Below are positions 20,455 to 30,502 of a DNA stretch of 64,000 nt, in pieces (position 1 is the stretch's first letter; each line of letters starts with the position of its first letter). The stretch spans positions 86,842-150,841 of the forward strand of contig CAYYDE010000004.1 in the NCBI GenBank assembly GCA_964470525.1. Direction: 5' to 3'. The stretch comes from CAYYDE01 sp964470525 (GTDB taxonomy: Bacteria; Patescibacteriota; Gracilibacteria; BD1-5; UBA6164). A program made the position numbers and the translations under genes. The notes beneath the pieces were generated by a model. It was not told where the DNA came from. It saw nothing but the letters and a program-made list of their open reading frames with translations, and ran no database searches.

Positions 20455-20646
20455 ATGAAAAAATTATTTTCTAATTTATTCTTTTTTTACATAATTTTTT
20501 CAATAAGTAAAGTTTATACCTCTTTACATTTTATTCTTTTTATGGCTTTTATTTATTTTTTGATTGTTTGTATTGATTTAATGGAAAAAATTATTACAAT
20601 AAAAACATTATATATTTTTTCTAAAAAATATGAAAATCCAAAATAA
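20455..20646 (+). CDS. Small membrane protein, 63 aa
   Basis: ATG at 20455, TAA at 20644. MKKLFSNLFFFYIIFSISKVYTSLHFILF continues hydrophobic to about residue 45 (one long or two short helices), with a short basic tail. It has no glycines at all, so the code gives no test. Its stop overlaps the next small gene by 17 bp, and both precede a prepilin gene. I do not recognise it. Confidence 0.45.
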   Translation: MKKLFSNLFFFYIIFSISKVYTSLHFILFMAFIYFLIVCIDLMEKIITIKTLYIFSKKYENPK

Positions 20647-20872
20647 ATTTTTTGATGTTATTTTATATTGTGTAAGTTTTTTTGTTCATATTTGGAGAAG
20701 TTTTCAGGCATTGTTTTTATCACAAAAAAATGTGAAAAAGTGAGTTTTTTTGAAAAGTCTTCATTTTATTTTTCGTGTGTGGCCAAATTATTTTTGGAAA
20801 AAACCAAGAATGATGAAAATAACGTCAAGCTTGTGACAATTTATTAAATACGTATTTTATAATAATAAATAA
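20630..20872 (+). CDS. Small basic/aromatic protein, 80 aa
   Basis: ATG at 20630, TAA at 20870. MKIQNKFFDVILYCVSFFVHIWRSFQ is followed by a Lys/Phe/Trp-rich C-terminus (RVWPNYFWKKPRMMKITSS). One weak hydrophobic helix at residues 6-22. It overlaps the previous small gene by 17 bp, and the prepilin ATG follows its stop directly at 20873, so it is probably translated in the same operon. Function unknown. Confidence 0.45.
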
Positions 20873-21997
20873 ATGATTACAAAATCTCATCAATCTGGAT
20901 TTACATTGATTGAAATTATGGTGTGAATCCTTATCTCTACTATGGCTTTGACTGCATGATTTTATGCACTTAATCTCATTACTCTATCGAGAGTGAAACT
21001 TATAGAAAAAACACAAATTACCAGAGAAGCTTTTTATCTTTCTCAGAAATTATTTGAAGAAATAAAGGCTTGATGAACACTCGACTATGAAGAATATTTT
21101 AATAGAAAAGTAGTGAATATGACTTGAGCTATTTTGACATCAAGTGGACATTTTGTTATTCAAAGTGGGTTTTGAAATTTTTGACCAAATTGAGTAGTGC
21201 TTTCACCATCATATGGGAATGGAATATATTATTGTACAAGTAGTGGAAGTGCGTTTTGAACAGGAGGATGTATTTCTTCTCATAATGCAATGGGGTGAAA
21301 TGCATCAATACCTGCTGGAAATTATACTGGAATGCCACAAAGATATGGACAGTATGAATATCAATTTATTGATTTTGCAAGTGATTGGAATGGAGATGGA
21401 AATATTCGTGGAGATCAAGATGATGAACATCTGGGAGAATGACCTGTTGCATTCACTGGAGCGGAAAATATAAAAGAACTCTATCTCATTAGTGGTGATG
21501 GGAAGAAAAGAACATTTTTTCGTTGGAATGTTATGCAAGATCCGGATGCTCCATTATGAGCAACTTGTGATGCTTCTACAGCAACTGGAAGTGGATGTTT
21601 AGGGAATATTGAAATCTTGAAACTTATTTGACAGGATATGGGATTGAGTCACAATGGTGTGGGGATGGGAGCGTATGATGGAGTAATTGATACATGGAAA
21701 ATTGATCCAGCATTTGCATGATGATGAGATATTGTGGCAGGTTCAAATACAATAAATTATTGGCAGGGAATTTTTTCTGATACGGTTCATGTGAAAGATT
21801 TTAAAGTATTTGGATATCCAAATATAGATATGAATCATGCTTGGAAAAATGATGCAAGTGATGCGAATGTCAATCCATATGTAAGAATTGATATGATTTT
21901 GACTCCGAGTTGGAAAAAAAGAGTTCAAATGAAGTGAGAAGTACCAGAAATAAAAATCTCAACTACTTTAAATTTGGTAGAATATTTTTCTCAATAA
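20873..21997 (+). CDS. Prepilin-like protein, 374 aa
   Basis: ATG at 20873 directly after the previous stop, TAA at 21995. MITKSHQSGFTLIEIMVGIL is a canonical prepilin signal (Gly-Phe cleavage site, Glu at +5). The globular part is about twice the length of a usual minor pilin, rich in Gly, Ser and aromatic residues, with one Cys pair (YYCTSSGSAFGTGGC) and acidic loops (DWNGDGNIRGDQDDEHLGE) that could bind Ca2+. It looks like a PilW/GspJ-type minor pilin. It forms an operon with the PilX-like gene at 22019. Confidence 0.78.
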
Positions 21998-22018
21998 TAT
22001 TTATTTAATATTTTCGTT

Positions 22019-22912
22019 ATGCAAAGAAATACGTGATGATTTTCAATGGTAATAGCAATCGGACTTTTATTGCTTGTATCTTTGTCTGCCTTTGTTTTAC
22101 TTGATACTATTATGCCTTTTGCAAAAAATACGAAAGGAATTGAACAGTCTACTTCAGCATATTATTTTGCTGGTGGAGCTATTGAACAAGCATTATATCA
22201 AATGAAATCTCGTTCTGGAGCAAATATTACTCAAGAATATCATTCTTGAAATTTATTATGAACAGGTACTGGATTTTTGTATCAAACGACTTCTTCAGGA
22301 AATACGATTCCTCTTGAAGGATTTTGAAATAGTGAATATGATAACGATTTTAATCAGTTTTCTGTCGCAGAGCAAATTCAGTTAGAAGTTTGAAGAAATA
22401 TGGTGAATGATTGGAATAATGTCAATTTTCAATTTCGTATTCCATCTTTTACATGATGATTATTGAGTTTAAGTGGAACAACACAACCACTCATTCATTG
22501 GAGTTTGACCAGTGAAAACAATACTTTAAATGCAAGTGGAAGTTGGATACAAATAATAGATGTAAATAATATGACAAATAATCCATCAATAAACTGGAAA
22601 ATAAATGATAAATTATGAATGGATTTAACAGGTACTGGAAGAACTTTTAGTAGTTTTTACAATAGTAATTGTGAAGGAACTTCTTCTTGATGTATTCTCA
22701 AAATGTCACTTGTAAATAATTTACTTTTAACAAATGGAAATAGAATTCCGTATTTAGAATATAAAATAGATTTTCCATCTGGAAATTTTGTTCCACTCAG
22801 ACATACTCGTATAGAAGCTTCTGGACATGCGTATGGATATAAAAAAGACTTGGAAGTGTTTATTCCACAACAAACATTGAATCAAGCATTTGATTTTACT
22901 ATATTTCAATAA
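22019..22912 (+). CDS. PilX/GspK-like minor pilin, 297 aa
   Basis: ATG at 22019, TAA at 22910. MQRNTGGFSMVIAIGLLLLV has a leader with two UGA glycines and a hydrophobic helix, but no Glu at +5, as in PilX/GspK. The segment TSAYYFAGGAIEQALYQMKSR closely follows the PilX N-terminal pattern (ARxxAxAGxExAL). The C-terminal half is a polar beta-rich domain with one Cys pair. It comes 21 bp after the 374-residue prepilin gene and probably caps the same fibre. Confidence 0.72.
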
Positions 22913-22955
22913 AGTTGAAAAGATTTCTTTTCAACTTTTGTTTACCAAATTTTAT

Positions 22956-23948
22956 ATGAAACAATACCTTATTACAGAAAATGACGCTCTTCAAAGACTT
23001 GATAGATTTTTGAAAAAATTGCTACCAAATGCTTCAGCATCATTGATTTATAAACTCAATAGAAAAAATAAAATTAAAGTGAATGCAAAAAGGCAAGATA
23101 ATGAATATAAACTTCAAATTGGAGATGAAGTAAAACTTTTTTTGCGAGATGAAGAATTTTTAGAACTCACACAATCGCTTGAAAAAAAAGAAGTGATACC
23201 AGGAAATTTTCAGCTTGATACAAAAAACATTGTGTATGAAGATGCAGATGTGTTGGTGCTCAATAAAGAATCATGAATAAATGTTCATCCATGAGATCAT
23301 AAAACGAAAGAATCAAATGTAATAGCTCAAGTACAAGATTATTTATGAAATAAGTTGAATAGTTTGACTTTTAAGCCTTCTTTAGTACATCGTATTGATC
23401 GTGATACTTCTGGGATTTTACTCATTGGAAAGAAAAAAGATATTCTCACACGTTTGGTTGCTGATTTCAAAGAACATACAAAAGTGAAAAAAATATATTA
23501 CGCAATAGTGTTTTGAAAACTTCCTCATTATCGTGGAAAAATAGATGAAAAACTTCTCAGAATTGAGTGAGCTAAAAATGAAGATAAAGTACAAGTCAAT
23601 GAAAAGTGACTCGAAGCACTGACGTATTATCAAGTGTTAAAAGAAATTGAGATTACTACTTCATCGGGAAAACAAATTATTTCAGAAGTTGAAGTTGAAA
23701 TAAAAACTGGAAGAATGCATCAAATCAGAGTTCATATGGCACATCTTGGATGTCCAATTGTTGGGGATAATAAATATTGAAATAAACCATTAAATGCATA
23801 TATTTCAAAAAAATTTTGACTTCAAAGACAAGCACTTCATGCTTGGAAAATAGAATTTTTTCACTATGGGAAACAAAAAATACAAAAACTTGAAGCAAAA
23901 CTCAAGCCAGATTTACAAGAATTTCTAAAAAATATTTGACAAAAATAA
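22956..23948 (+). CDS. RluD-family pseudouridine synthase
   Basis: 330 residues, ATG at 22956, TAA at 23946. An N-terminal S4-type RNA-binding domain (ALQRLDRFLKKLLPNASASLIYKLNRKNKIKVNAKRQ) is followed by the RluA/RluD catalytic domain: LVLNKESGINVHPG, then the catalytic-Asp motif LVHRIDRDTSGILL, KIYYAIVFG, and IKTGRMHQIRVHMAHLGCPIVGDNKYG. It converts specific uridines to pseudouridine in rRNA (RluD: helix 69) or tRNA; the exact site cannot be told. It follows the pilin operon after 43 bp. Confidence 0.9.
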
Positions 23949-23985
23949 ATAAATAATTATAAAAAGTTCTTGAAAGTATTTTTTA

Positions 23986-24234
23986 ATGGACAATATTATG
24001 AGTAATGAAAATTTTTTAGAAATTGATTTTACATCTTGTATTAGGAAATTACCTCATCCTGTTACGGGTCAATTAACTCTTGTAACTGAAATGACATCAG
24101 AAGAAATCCAACAAGCTGAGGAAAATGTGTCTTTTGATAGGGAAGTAGCAGATCTTATTGAAGGGAATATAATAAAAGTACATACATTGATTCCAGAAAC
24201 ATCATCACAAATATATGAAGAACATCTTGCATAA
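23986..24234 (+). CDS. Hypothetical acidic protein, 82 aa
   Basis: ATG at 23986 (alternative ATG 23998), TAA at 24232. The sequence LEIDFTSCIRKLPHPVTGQL...EEIQQAEENVSFDREVADLIEGNIIKVHTL is soluble, acidic and predicted helical in the middle. No glycine uses UGA (two GGN only). No family recognised; a free-standing small gene. Confidence 0.5.
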   Translation: MDNIMSNENFLEIDFTSCIRKLPHPVTGQLTLVTEMTSEEIQQAEENVSFDREVADLIEGNIIKVHTLIPETSSQIYEEHLA

Positions 24235-24351
24235 GATGTTTTTTTGTTGCTCTGGAATTGACTTTTGAGAGAAAAATATATAATAACATCATACTTTAAT
24301 AAAAGGGAAAATATGAAGAAATATTTTTGCACTCTGATAATGGTTTCAAAA

Positions 24352-24374
24352 AATCCCTTTAGGGGTTAATTTTT
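24352..24374 (+). terminator. Weak intrinsic terminator
   Basis: AATCCC-TTTA-GGGGTT followed by a T-rich run, upstream of proS. Confidence 0.45.
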
Positions 24375-24411
24375 ATATGCAAAAAATATTTTTAATTTTT
24401 AATTAATTTTT

Positions 24412-25638
24412 ATGTTACAATTATCAAAATTTCCAGTAAAAACTCTAAAATCAGCACCAAAAATATCAGATAATCTTTCAACATCATATCTTTTACAAGC
24501 AGGATTTATTCGTCAAGAAATGGCATGAGTGTACAATTTTTTGCCTCTTGGTCTCAGAACCTTAAGAAAAATAGAAAATATTGTAAGAGAGGAAATAAAT
24601 GCGCTTGGAGCACAAGAAATTCTCATGCCAGCATTATGAAGTAAGGAACATTGGGAACAAACAGGAAGATGGGATTCTATAGATGTTTTATTTCATCTCC
24701 CAGCAAGTGATAATAAAGAATATGCACTCAATCCAACTCATGAAGATTTAGTTACTCCTTTGATGACAGAATTTGTACAATCGTACAAAGATGTAGAGTT
24801 TTGAGTGTATCAAATCCAAAATAAATTTAGAAATGAAAAAAGGGCAAAATCATGACTTTTGAGAGGAAGAGAATTTCTTATGAAAGATTTGTATAGTTTT
24901 CATCAAAACGAAGAAAATTTACTTACTTATTATGAGTCAGTAAAAAAATCATATAAAAAAATATTTGAAAAACTTGGAATTTGAAAAGATACTTATGAAA
25001 CTTTGGCATCTTGATGAGATTTTACTACTTTACATTCTCATGAATATCAAACTATTCTTGGAATCTGAGAAGATGAGATTTATATTTGTGATGATTGTCA
25101 TACTGCACATAATAAAGAAATTGTTGATCTTGAAAATGGATTTTCTTGTAGTAAGTGTACAAGCAAAAATCATAAAGTTGAAAAAGCATGTGAAGTAGGA
25201 AATATTTTTCCACTCATGACAAGATTTACCAATGCATTTAACATGAAATATACAAATGCAGAAGGAAATTCAAAAGAAGTGTTTATGTGATGTTATGGAA
25301 TCGGAATTTCAAGACTCATGTGAGTTATTGCTGAATATTTTATGGATGAAAAAGGTTTGGTTTGGCCAGAATCAATTGCTCCAGCAACACATTATATTAT
25401 TGTAATGGGAGAGCATCTTGAAACAGCAAAAAAATTAGCTCAAGAACTCGAACAAACAGGAAAAACTGTGTTGATTGATGACAGAGAAAAAGTTTGATTT
25501 GGACAAAAAGCAGGAGATTGTGATTTGATGGGAATTCCACATAGAATTGTAATCTCAGATAAAACAATAGAATCTGGATGATATGAATTAAAATCAAGAA
25601 CTTCAAACGAAACAGAAATAATTTCTTGGAATGCATAA
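24412..25638 (+). CDS. proS: Proline-tRNA ligase, short form with CxxC insert
   Basis: 408 residues, ATG at 24412, TAA at 25636. Class II motif 1 (LRKIENIVREEINALGAQEI), motif 2 (KFRNEKRAKSGLLRGREFLMKDLYSF) and motif 3 (GCYGIGISRLMGV) mark a bacterial-type ProRS. Bacterial ProRS is normally about 570 residues with an INS editing domain between motifs 2 and 3; here that stretch is only about 110 residues, so the editing domain is absent. In its place is a small knuckle with ICDDCHTAH and FSCSKCTSKN (two CxxC), which could bind zinc. The C-terminal anticodon domain is present. Loss of editing suggests less correction of Ala-tRNA-Pro unless a separate deacylase exists. Confidence 0.93.
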
Positions 25639-25661
25639 AAAGAAGGATTTTCCTTCTTTTT
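25637..25661 (+). terminator. Intrinsic terminator of proS
   Basis: AAAAAGAAGGA-TTT-TCCTTCTTTTT starts in the stop codon. Confidence 0.85.
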
Positions 25662-25686
25662 ATATTTTATTTTCTTTGCATATATT

Positions 25687-26139
25687 ATGATAAAAATTTA
25701 TTTATTTTCAGATACACATAAACATTTTCAAAGTGCAATTTGTGAATATGAGAAACGACTCGGACGTGAGATCTCAGTGATACAATTAAAACCATCCAAA
25801 CGCAAAGAGGAAAAAGAAATTATTCTTGAAGAAACGCTTGTTTTACAAGAAAAACTTCAAAAAGAAAAATGATATAAAATCCTTTTATATATTACTGGAA
25901 ATATGTTTTCTACTCCTGATTTTTTTAAATTTATAGAAGACAAAAAGCAACATTTTTGAGATATTATTTTTATTGTTTGATGAGCATATGGAGTGGATTT
26001 TTCATTATTGGAAAAAAATATAGATTTAACTTTATCTTTTTCTGAATTTACATTTCCTCATGGAATGGCATATTTGCTTTTATTAGAACAATTGTACCGA
26101 ATTTCTATGATAAAAAAATGAACTTGATATCATCATTAA
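25687..26139 (+). CDS. rlmH: 23S rRNA (pseudouridine1915-N3)-methyltransferase
   Basis: 150 residues, ATG at 25687, TAA at 26137. The SPOUT fold signature is complete: ILLYITGNMFSTPDFFKF, the SAM-knot loop IIFIVGGAYGVD, LSFSEFTFPHGMAYLLLLEQLYR and the C-terminal KGTGYHH tail that reaches the active site (family KGxxYHk). RlmH methylates N3 of pseudouridine 1915 in helix 69 of 23S rRNA. Nearly all motif glycines (GGAYG, KGTGYHH) contain TGA codons. The RluD-type enzyme that would make its substrate lies 2 kb upstream. Confidence 0.93.
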
Positions 26140-26170
26140 AAAACTTCACTTATATGAGTGAAGTTTTTTT
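26138..26170 (+). terminator. Intrinsic terminator of rlmH
   Basis: AAAACTTCACT-TATATG-AGTGAAGTTTTTTT, starting at the stop codon. Confidence 0.88.
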
Positions 26171-26197
26171 GACAAATATATGTAAATATGTTATAAT
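26169..26197 (+). promoter_or_regulatory. Sigma-70-type promoter (consensus)
   Basis: TTGACA (26169-26174), 17-bp spacer, TATAAT (26192-26197). It drives the four-gene unit of unknown function from 26229. Confidence 0.8.
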
Positions 26198-26228
26198 AAA
26201 AAGGTAAATTATTATTTTTTCTAAAAAT

Positions 26229-26777
26229 ATGTCAATCGATACTCCACAATCATTTGATAGAGATTTGTGTCAAATATCAGAAAAGTGAGTGTGAATAAAT
26301 GAAAAATATTCTCTCAATGAAAGAAGTAGATTTTTGCTTGAAAATACAAAGTTTGATACGAAGATTTCTCAGGAAGATCTTGTGTGTTTACGTGAGAGAT
26401 TTGAGAAGGAAAAAACACAAATTTCCCAAGAAGTTGCAAAAGAATGGGAAGATTTTTTTGATCAACAAAATTCAAAAGAATCACCTTTTTGAGAAAGGCA
26501 AAAATATGTTGTTCAATCAAAAGATACATTGTGGAAAATTGTAAAAAATAATTATCCTCAATACCAAACTCCTAAAGAAATCTCTGATGCAGTGAATATG
26601 CTTGTCTCACTCCAACCAGAAGGAATATGCAAACAACGTCTTTTGCAAGATACGCATATATCTGGAGGAAAACGAGGAAAAGATGGTATCATGGGAGATA
26701 ATATTCAAATTTGAGATATTATAGAAATCCCAACCTTTCAAGAATTTTCTTCTTTTTTACCTCTAAAAAATAAATAA
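26229..26777 (+). CDS. Hypothetical protein with LysM-like segment, 182 aa
   Basis: ATG at 26229, TAA at 26775. The first 80 residues are charged and helical. From about residue 94, RQKYVVQSKDTLWKIVKNNYPQYQTPKEISDAVNMLV resembles a LysM domain (YxVqxGDTLwkIa), and the C-terminal MGDNIQIGDIIEIPTF supplies the closing LysM-type strand. No signal peptide, so it would act in the cytoplasm unless attached to a partner. It is the first gene of a unit with the J-domain membrane protein 2 bp behind. The LysM call is tentative. Confidence 0.6.
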
Positions 26778-26779
26778 TC

Positions 26780-28144
26780 ATGAATAATCAGCTTCATATT
26801 TCATCGTTGCCAGTCAGGCTCCTTGATGTCTCAGTCGTGAAAGTAACTCATAAGCATGATCAAAAAGCATTGCAAGAATTATGATATGATGTTACTTTTG
26901 AGTATCAAAAATATATTTCATCACAACAACAACTTTTACAGTTTTATGATGAATCTCAAGATCCACAATATCTTTTTGATTTTTTGGAAGAGAGAGAGAA
27001 TTTTTTATCTGGAAAAATCTCATATCAACCAATTTTTCCTCAGGAGCATTTTGTTCCATCTGTGAATACAACTACTGTTTGAGTGAAAAAAGATGTTGAA
27101 AATATTGTAGATATATCGTGAAAACAGCAGTTTCTTGTAGAGTGAATTTTATTGTTTTGAGCAGCAGTTTGATCAATTATAGTTGTAAAAAATTATGATA
27201 AAATTCTTACTTTTTTGCAAAAAATATATTCAAAAAATATTCATGAAACTGGTGAGGGAGACATTTCTCAAGATGAAAATATTTGAAAAGAAAAATGTGA
27301 AGAAATATGAGATTGGATACAGCAGTTTTCTGAAAAACTTACTCAAAAGAAAAATATCTCAAACTATGATTATCTTGTGTTAGAACATAATTCTCTTTCT
27401 CAAGAAGTAGAAGAATTATATATTGAATACGAAAATGATTTAATAGAAATAGTGGATTTTCCTCATTTTAAAGAACTATATGAAAAATTTTCTTTGATGC
27501 GTAAGCAATTTAAAGTTTTTCAAAAAAATTACGAAGAATTTCTTGAAAAAAAACAGGAAAAACTCAATACAATAGATATGTTTTTGAAAGATGGAGTTGT
27601 ATATCAAACAATATGAGTTGAAGAGAAACAAATTGAAGCACAAGAAATTATGGTGATGACTTCAACATGAGAAACAATATATGCTTCTAAAACACATTTC
27701 TTTGAATTACAAAATTTGGATGACGTACAATCATTGGAAAGTATTGATTTTGAGCAGGTTCAATCTTTATTTGAGAGACAAAAAGCACCTTTTTATTTCT
27801 CAGAAGAATATACTTTGGATGAAGTTTTAGTTTTTTGTGATACATTACAAAAATATGTCAAAAAAATTGAGCATTATAAAGAAGAAAATCTTTGAGAGAT
27901 GATAGATATTCTGAAAAAAACACTTTTATTTTTAGGAATAAAAAGAATAAATGTGTATAATGCAAAAGATTTCAAAAAAATCTTGTTAAAAATCCATCCA
28001 GATAAACATAGTTATAAACAAGATTTCTTTTTACAAGAAGCATTGTCAGAAATTACAAAACATATAAATATGATTCATGATCTTATCAAAAAAGATGAAT
28101 ATGCAACATATTTTAAAATGGAAATAGATAATGATGATGAATAA
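26780..28144 (+). CDS. Membrane protein with C-terminal J-domain
   Basis: 454 residues, ATG at 26780, TAA at 28142. One hydrophobic helix at about residues 117-137 (FLVEGILLFGAAVGSIIVV), a long charged coiled-coil-like middle (EELYIEYENDLIEIVDF...KVFQKNYEEFLEKKQEKLN), and at the C-terminus a DnaJ-type domain: KDFKKILLKIHPDKHSYKQDFFLQEALSEITKHIN with the diagnostic HPD tripeptide. J-domains stimulate DnaK ATPase, so it may recruit DnaK (30503-32392) to the membrane. Placing the J-domain at the extreme C-terminus of a membrane protein is unlike DnaJ or CbpA. Gene follows the LysM-like gene after 2 bp. Confidence 0.7.
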
Positions 28145-28173
28145 TTTAATAATTTTACTCTTTAATTTTTATT

Positions 28174-28635
28174 ATGATGAAAAAAACTGCACCATTAACT
28201 TCTCTTGATGTACCAACTACATTACAAACATTAGTATATCCAAATCCCAATGAAATCTCTATATTTTTAAACTGTTTGTCACGTCCAACAGATAAAAATG
28301 CTGTAAAAAGAGAAAATCTTTCTCTGAAATTCTTTGATTTCCTCAGAGAAAATTTTCAACCATATATTTGATGTGAATTGGAGTTTTTTATTAAAGGTAA
28401 TCCACATTTTTCATATTTTAAATGAGAACTTCAAAGAATATGAGAAAGTGGAAAAATCACAGGAGTTGCTCTTTTTTGTAAAGTACAAGCAAAAAAATGA
28501 GAAATGATGCAAATATTTCCAATAGAACTTTTTAAAAATGAGATTGAGTTTCAAGTAGTAGGACATCCAAAAGTTTGACAACCAGTTACACAATCTGTGA
28601 AAGATCAAGTTGATGAGGTTTTAGAACAATTGTAA
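28174..28635 (+). CDS. Hypothetical protein, 153 aa
   Basis: ATG at 28174 (MMKKTAPLTSLDVPTTLQTL), TAA at 28633. Soluble, mixed alpha/beta: NLSLKFFDFLRENFQPYIGCELEFFIKGN, then GKITGVALFCKVQAKKGEMMQIFPIELF and VGHPKVGQPVTQSVKDQV. UGA glycines confirm coding in this code. Third gene of the unit starting at 26229; not recognised. Confidence 0.6.
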
Positions 28636-28722
28636 AAAGGGAGAAATATTTGACAAAAATAATTTATTGATTATTTCAAATAAATAACTATACTGTCTCC
28701 TTGTTTTTTAATATTTTATAAT

Positions 28723-29607
28723 ATGCATTTATGTAAGCATTCTGATGAAAACATAACTAAAAAATGAATTTTAAAAAAAGTTCAAGGAATTTTTCAAGAA
28801 ACTGTAAATAGAGTTGTATCACATGTTATGCATATTGTGTCGAGTAATACGAATATTCGTTATATTTATGCAAATGAATTTCAGGGACCATTTCAAAATA
28901 TAGATTCGGAGAGATTGATAGAAGTTTGAAAAATTACAGAATGAGGTATGTGTGATCACCTTTTAACGCATTATGTATTATATTTCTTATCAAGAGGTGG
29001 AACATATTATTGTAATGGACGTTTTTATTCATCAAACGAAGAAATGTTTTCAGAATATGATAAATATGGTATGGAATATGATTTATATTTATCATTTTTA
29101 TCTGGAATTAAATTTTATGATCAAATTCTTGATTTTCAGTTTGTTCAAAAACATACTTCTACTATCAAACACTACTTAGAGATTTTAGTCTCAACTACAG
29201 ATGTAACAGAAAATGAAAAAATTTATTTTTCTCATATTTTAGATGAAAATTTAGAAAAAACTTTTTCTTCAGAGCAAGAACAAAAATATATGCTAAGATA
29301 TTTATTTTTAGCAGATTTACTTGGGTTAGTAGATGTTTGATTTATGAAAGATTTTTCTATTTCATCAGTCATGATAGAATCTACTAAAATAGGAAGATAT
29401 GATGTAAAACCTCTCTTTATGTTGGATATTTTTAATGAAATATTTGGAAAAAATCAGGTATTGGATGTTACACAAGAAAATTATCAAGAAATTAAGGAAA
29501 AAATTCAAAAGGCAAGAGAAAATTTTTTGATAAAATTATGAGTACAAGATTTCATAAATAAAAAAGAAATTTCTCAAAAATTACTAGAAAGTTTTTGAGA
29601 AAAATAA
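28723..29607 (+). CDS. Hypothetical protein, 294 aa
   Basis: ATG at 28723, TAA at 29605. Mostly helical, soluble. N-terminus MHLCKHSDENITKKGILKKVQ; a segment MCDHLLTHYVLYFLSRGGTYYCNGRFYSS carries two cysteines and a GGTYY turn; the C-terminus is Lys/Glu-rich. No family recognised. It ends at a strong shared terminator (29606-29633) and is the last gene of its unit. Confidence 0.6.
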
Positions 29608-29633
29608 AAAGGAGAGCGGAGCTCTCCTTTTTC
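29606..29633. terminator. Bidirectional intrinsic terminator
   Basis: AAAAAGGAGAGC-GGA-GCTCTCCTTTTT, perfect 12-bp stem. It serves the plus-strand 294-residue gene and the minus-strand 65-codon frame that stops at 29638. Confidence 0.9.
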
Positions 29634-29637
29634 GCGA

Positions 29638-29835
29638 TTAAAACTGCGAATACATTTTTCGATACTGTCGTTTTGGAATTCGCTTGGAAGCGAGTTTTTG
29701 CCAATAAATAATAAAAGGAAAAAAGTTTCTGAGTTTTTTATATCCAGTCAAATTTCCTTTTTGTCTTTCTATGCGTGCAGAAACTGTTGCACAAAGTCTG
29801 AGGAATAATGATATACGATAGGATAAACGAAACAT
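29638..29835 (-). CDS. Small Arg-rich membrane-like protein, possibly imported
   Basis: 65 residues, ATG at 29835, TAA at 29638. MFRLSYRISLFLRLCATVSARIERQ... is basic with a moderately hydrophobic stretch (FFPFIIYWQKLA) and a very basic end (KRIPKRQYRKMYSQF). Its two glycines use GGN. A GGAG Shine-Dalgarno-like site lies 7 bases before the ATG and the frame stops 4 bp before a shared terminator, both of which support a real gene. Host genes here lack such sites; it is divergent from the UGA-terminated gene at 30007, so both may come from one import event. Function unknown. Confidence 0.45.
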   Translation of the reverse strand: MFRLSYRISLFLRLCATVSARIERQKGNLTGYKKLRNFFPFIIYWQKLASKRIPKRQYRKMYSQF

Positions 29836-29947
29836 ACGAAATCTCCAAATTATCAGAATTTAAAGTACGAGTTACGCTTTCGTAGGATATGATATTGATT
29901 TTAGGAGAAAATGCAAGATTTTGATGAAAGGAGAATTTTTGAAAAAA

Positions 29948-29974
29948 TTGACAAATTATAAAATAATGTACAAT
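29948..29974 (+). promoter_or_regulatory. Sigma-70-type promoter
   Basis: TTGACA (29948-29953), 15-bp spacer, TACAAT (29969-29974), 33 bp before the start of the gene at 30007. Confidence 0.5.
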
Positions 29975-30006
29975 ACATTTACAAATCACATCAAGAGGAA
30001 AGAGTT

Positions 30007-30420
30007 ATGGAATATTTGTCTTGGCTTATGGTTTTGTTGTTCGCTGTAATATTAGTAGCATGGATGAGCCGTAAGTATGTAAAAAAACAGAAATACTTAA
30101 AATCTCTCAAGGAGTCTGAATCTTCTTCTTTGGATGAAGAGAATATCGTTGAGATTTATAGTGGTGAGGCTTCAGAAGAATATATTGATGATGTTCTTCG
30201 AAATATTCAATGTACGCTTGCTATGGTTATTCGAAAACCTGTGGTCGCAAATATTACTTATGTGAGACCTTGGTTTGTATTTCATTCAAATGTTGGAGAA
30301 TTTCAATGTTTGATAAGAAAATCGGATTTTATTCTCAAAAAAGGAGAAAAACAGTGTAATTCTCGCTTACATCTTGATGAAATCACTCAAGCCCTGAAAA
30401 CAATCGGTGTGCTTGAGTGA
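30007..30420 (+). CDS. Single-pass membrane protein ending in tandem UGA, probably imported
   Basis: 137 residues from ATG 30007 to TGA TGA at 30418-30423. MEYLSWLMVLLFAVILVAWMSRKYVKKQK is an N-terminal membrane anchor; the cytoplasmic part has an acidic stretch (SESSSLDEENIVEIYSG) and a small alpha/beta domain (DDVLRNIQCTLAMVIRKPVVANITY...GEFQCLIRKSD). All four glycines use GGN. An AGAGGAAAG Shine-Dalgarno-like site precedes the ATG. A terminator hairpin starts 8 bases after the second TGA. Reading UGA as Gly would add 22 residues across that hairpin to a TAA at 30484. I infer transfer from a standard-code donor. No family recognised. Confidence 0.65.
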   Translation: MEYLSWLMVLLFAVILVAWMSRKYVKKQKYLKSLKESESSSLDEENIVEIYSGEASEEYIDDVLRNIQCTLAMVIRKPVVANITYVRPWFVFHSNVGEFQCLIRKSDFILKKGEKQCNSRLHLDEITQALKTIGVLE

Positions 30421-30427
30421 TGAAATA

Positions 30428-30457
30428 GAAAAACAGTTCTTAGGAACTGTTTTTTGT
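30428..30457. terminator. Bidirectional intrinsic terminator
   Basis: AACAGTTC-TTAG-GAACTGTT with A and T tracts; directly behind TGATGA of the plus-strand gene and downstream of dnaK on the minus strand. Confidence 0.85.
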
Positions 30458-30502
30458 TTTTGTCTGAATTTTTCAAGAAATTGTAAAGAGTAAGATTTAA
30501 TA

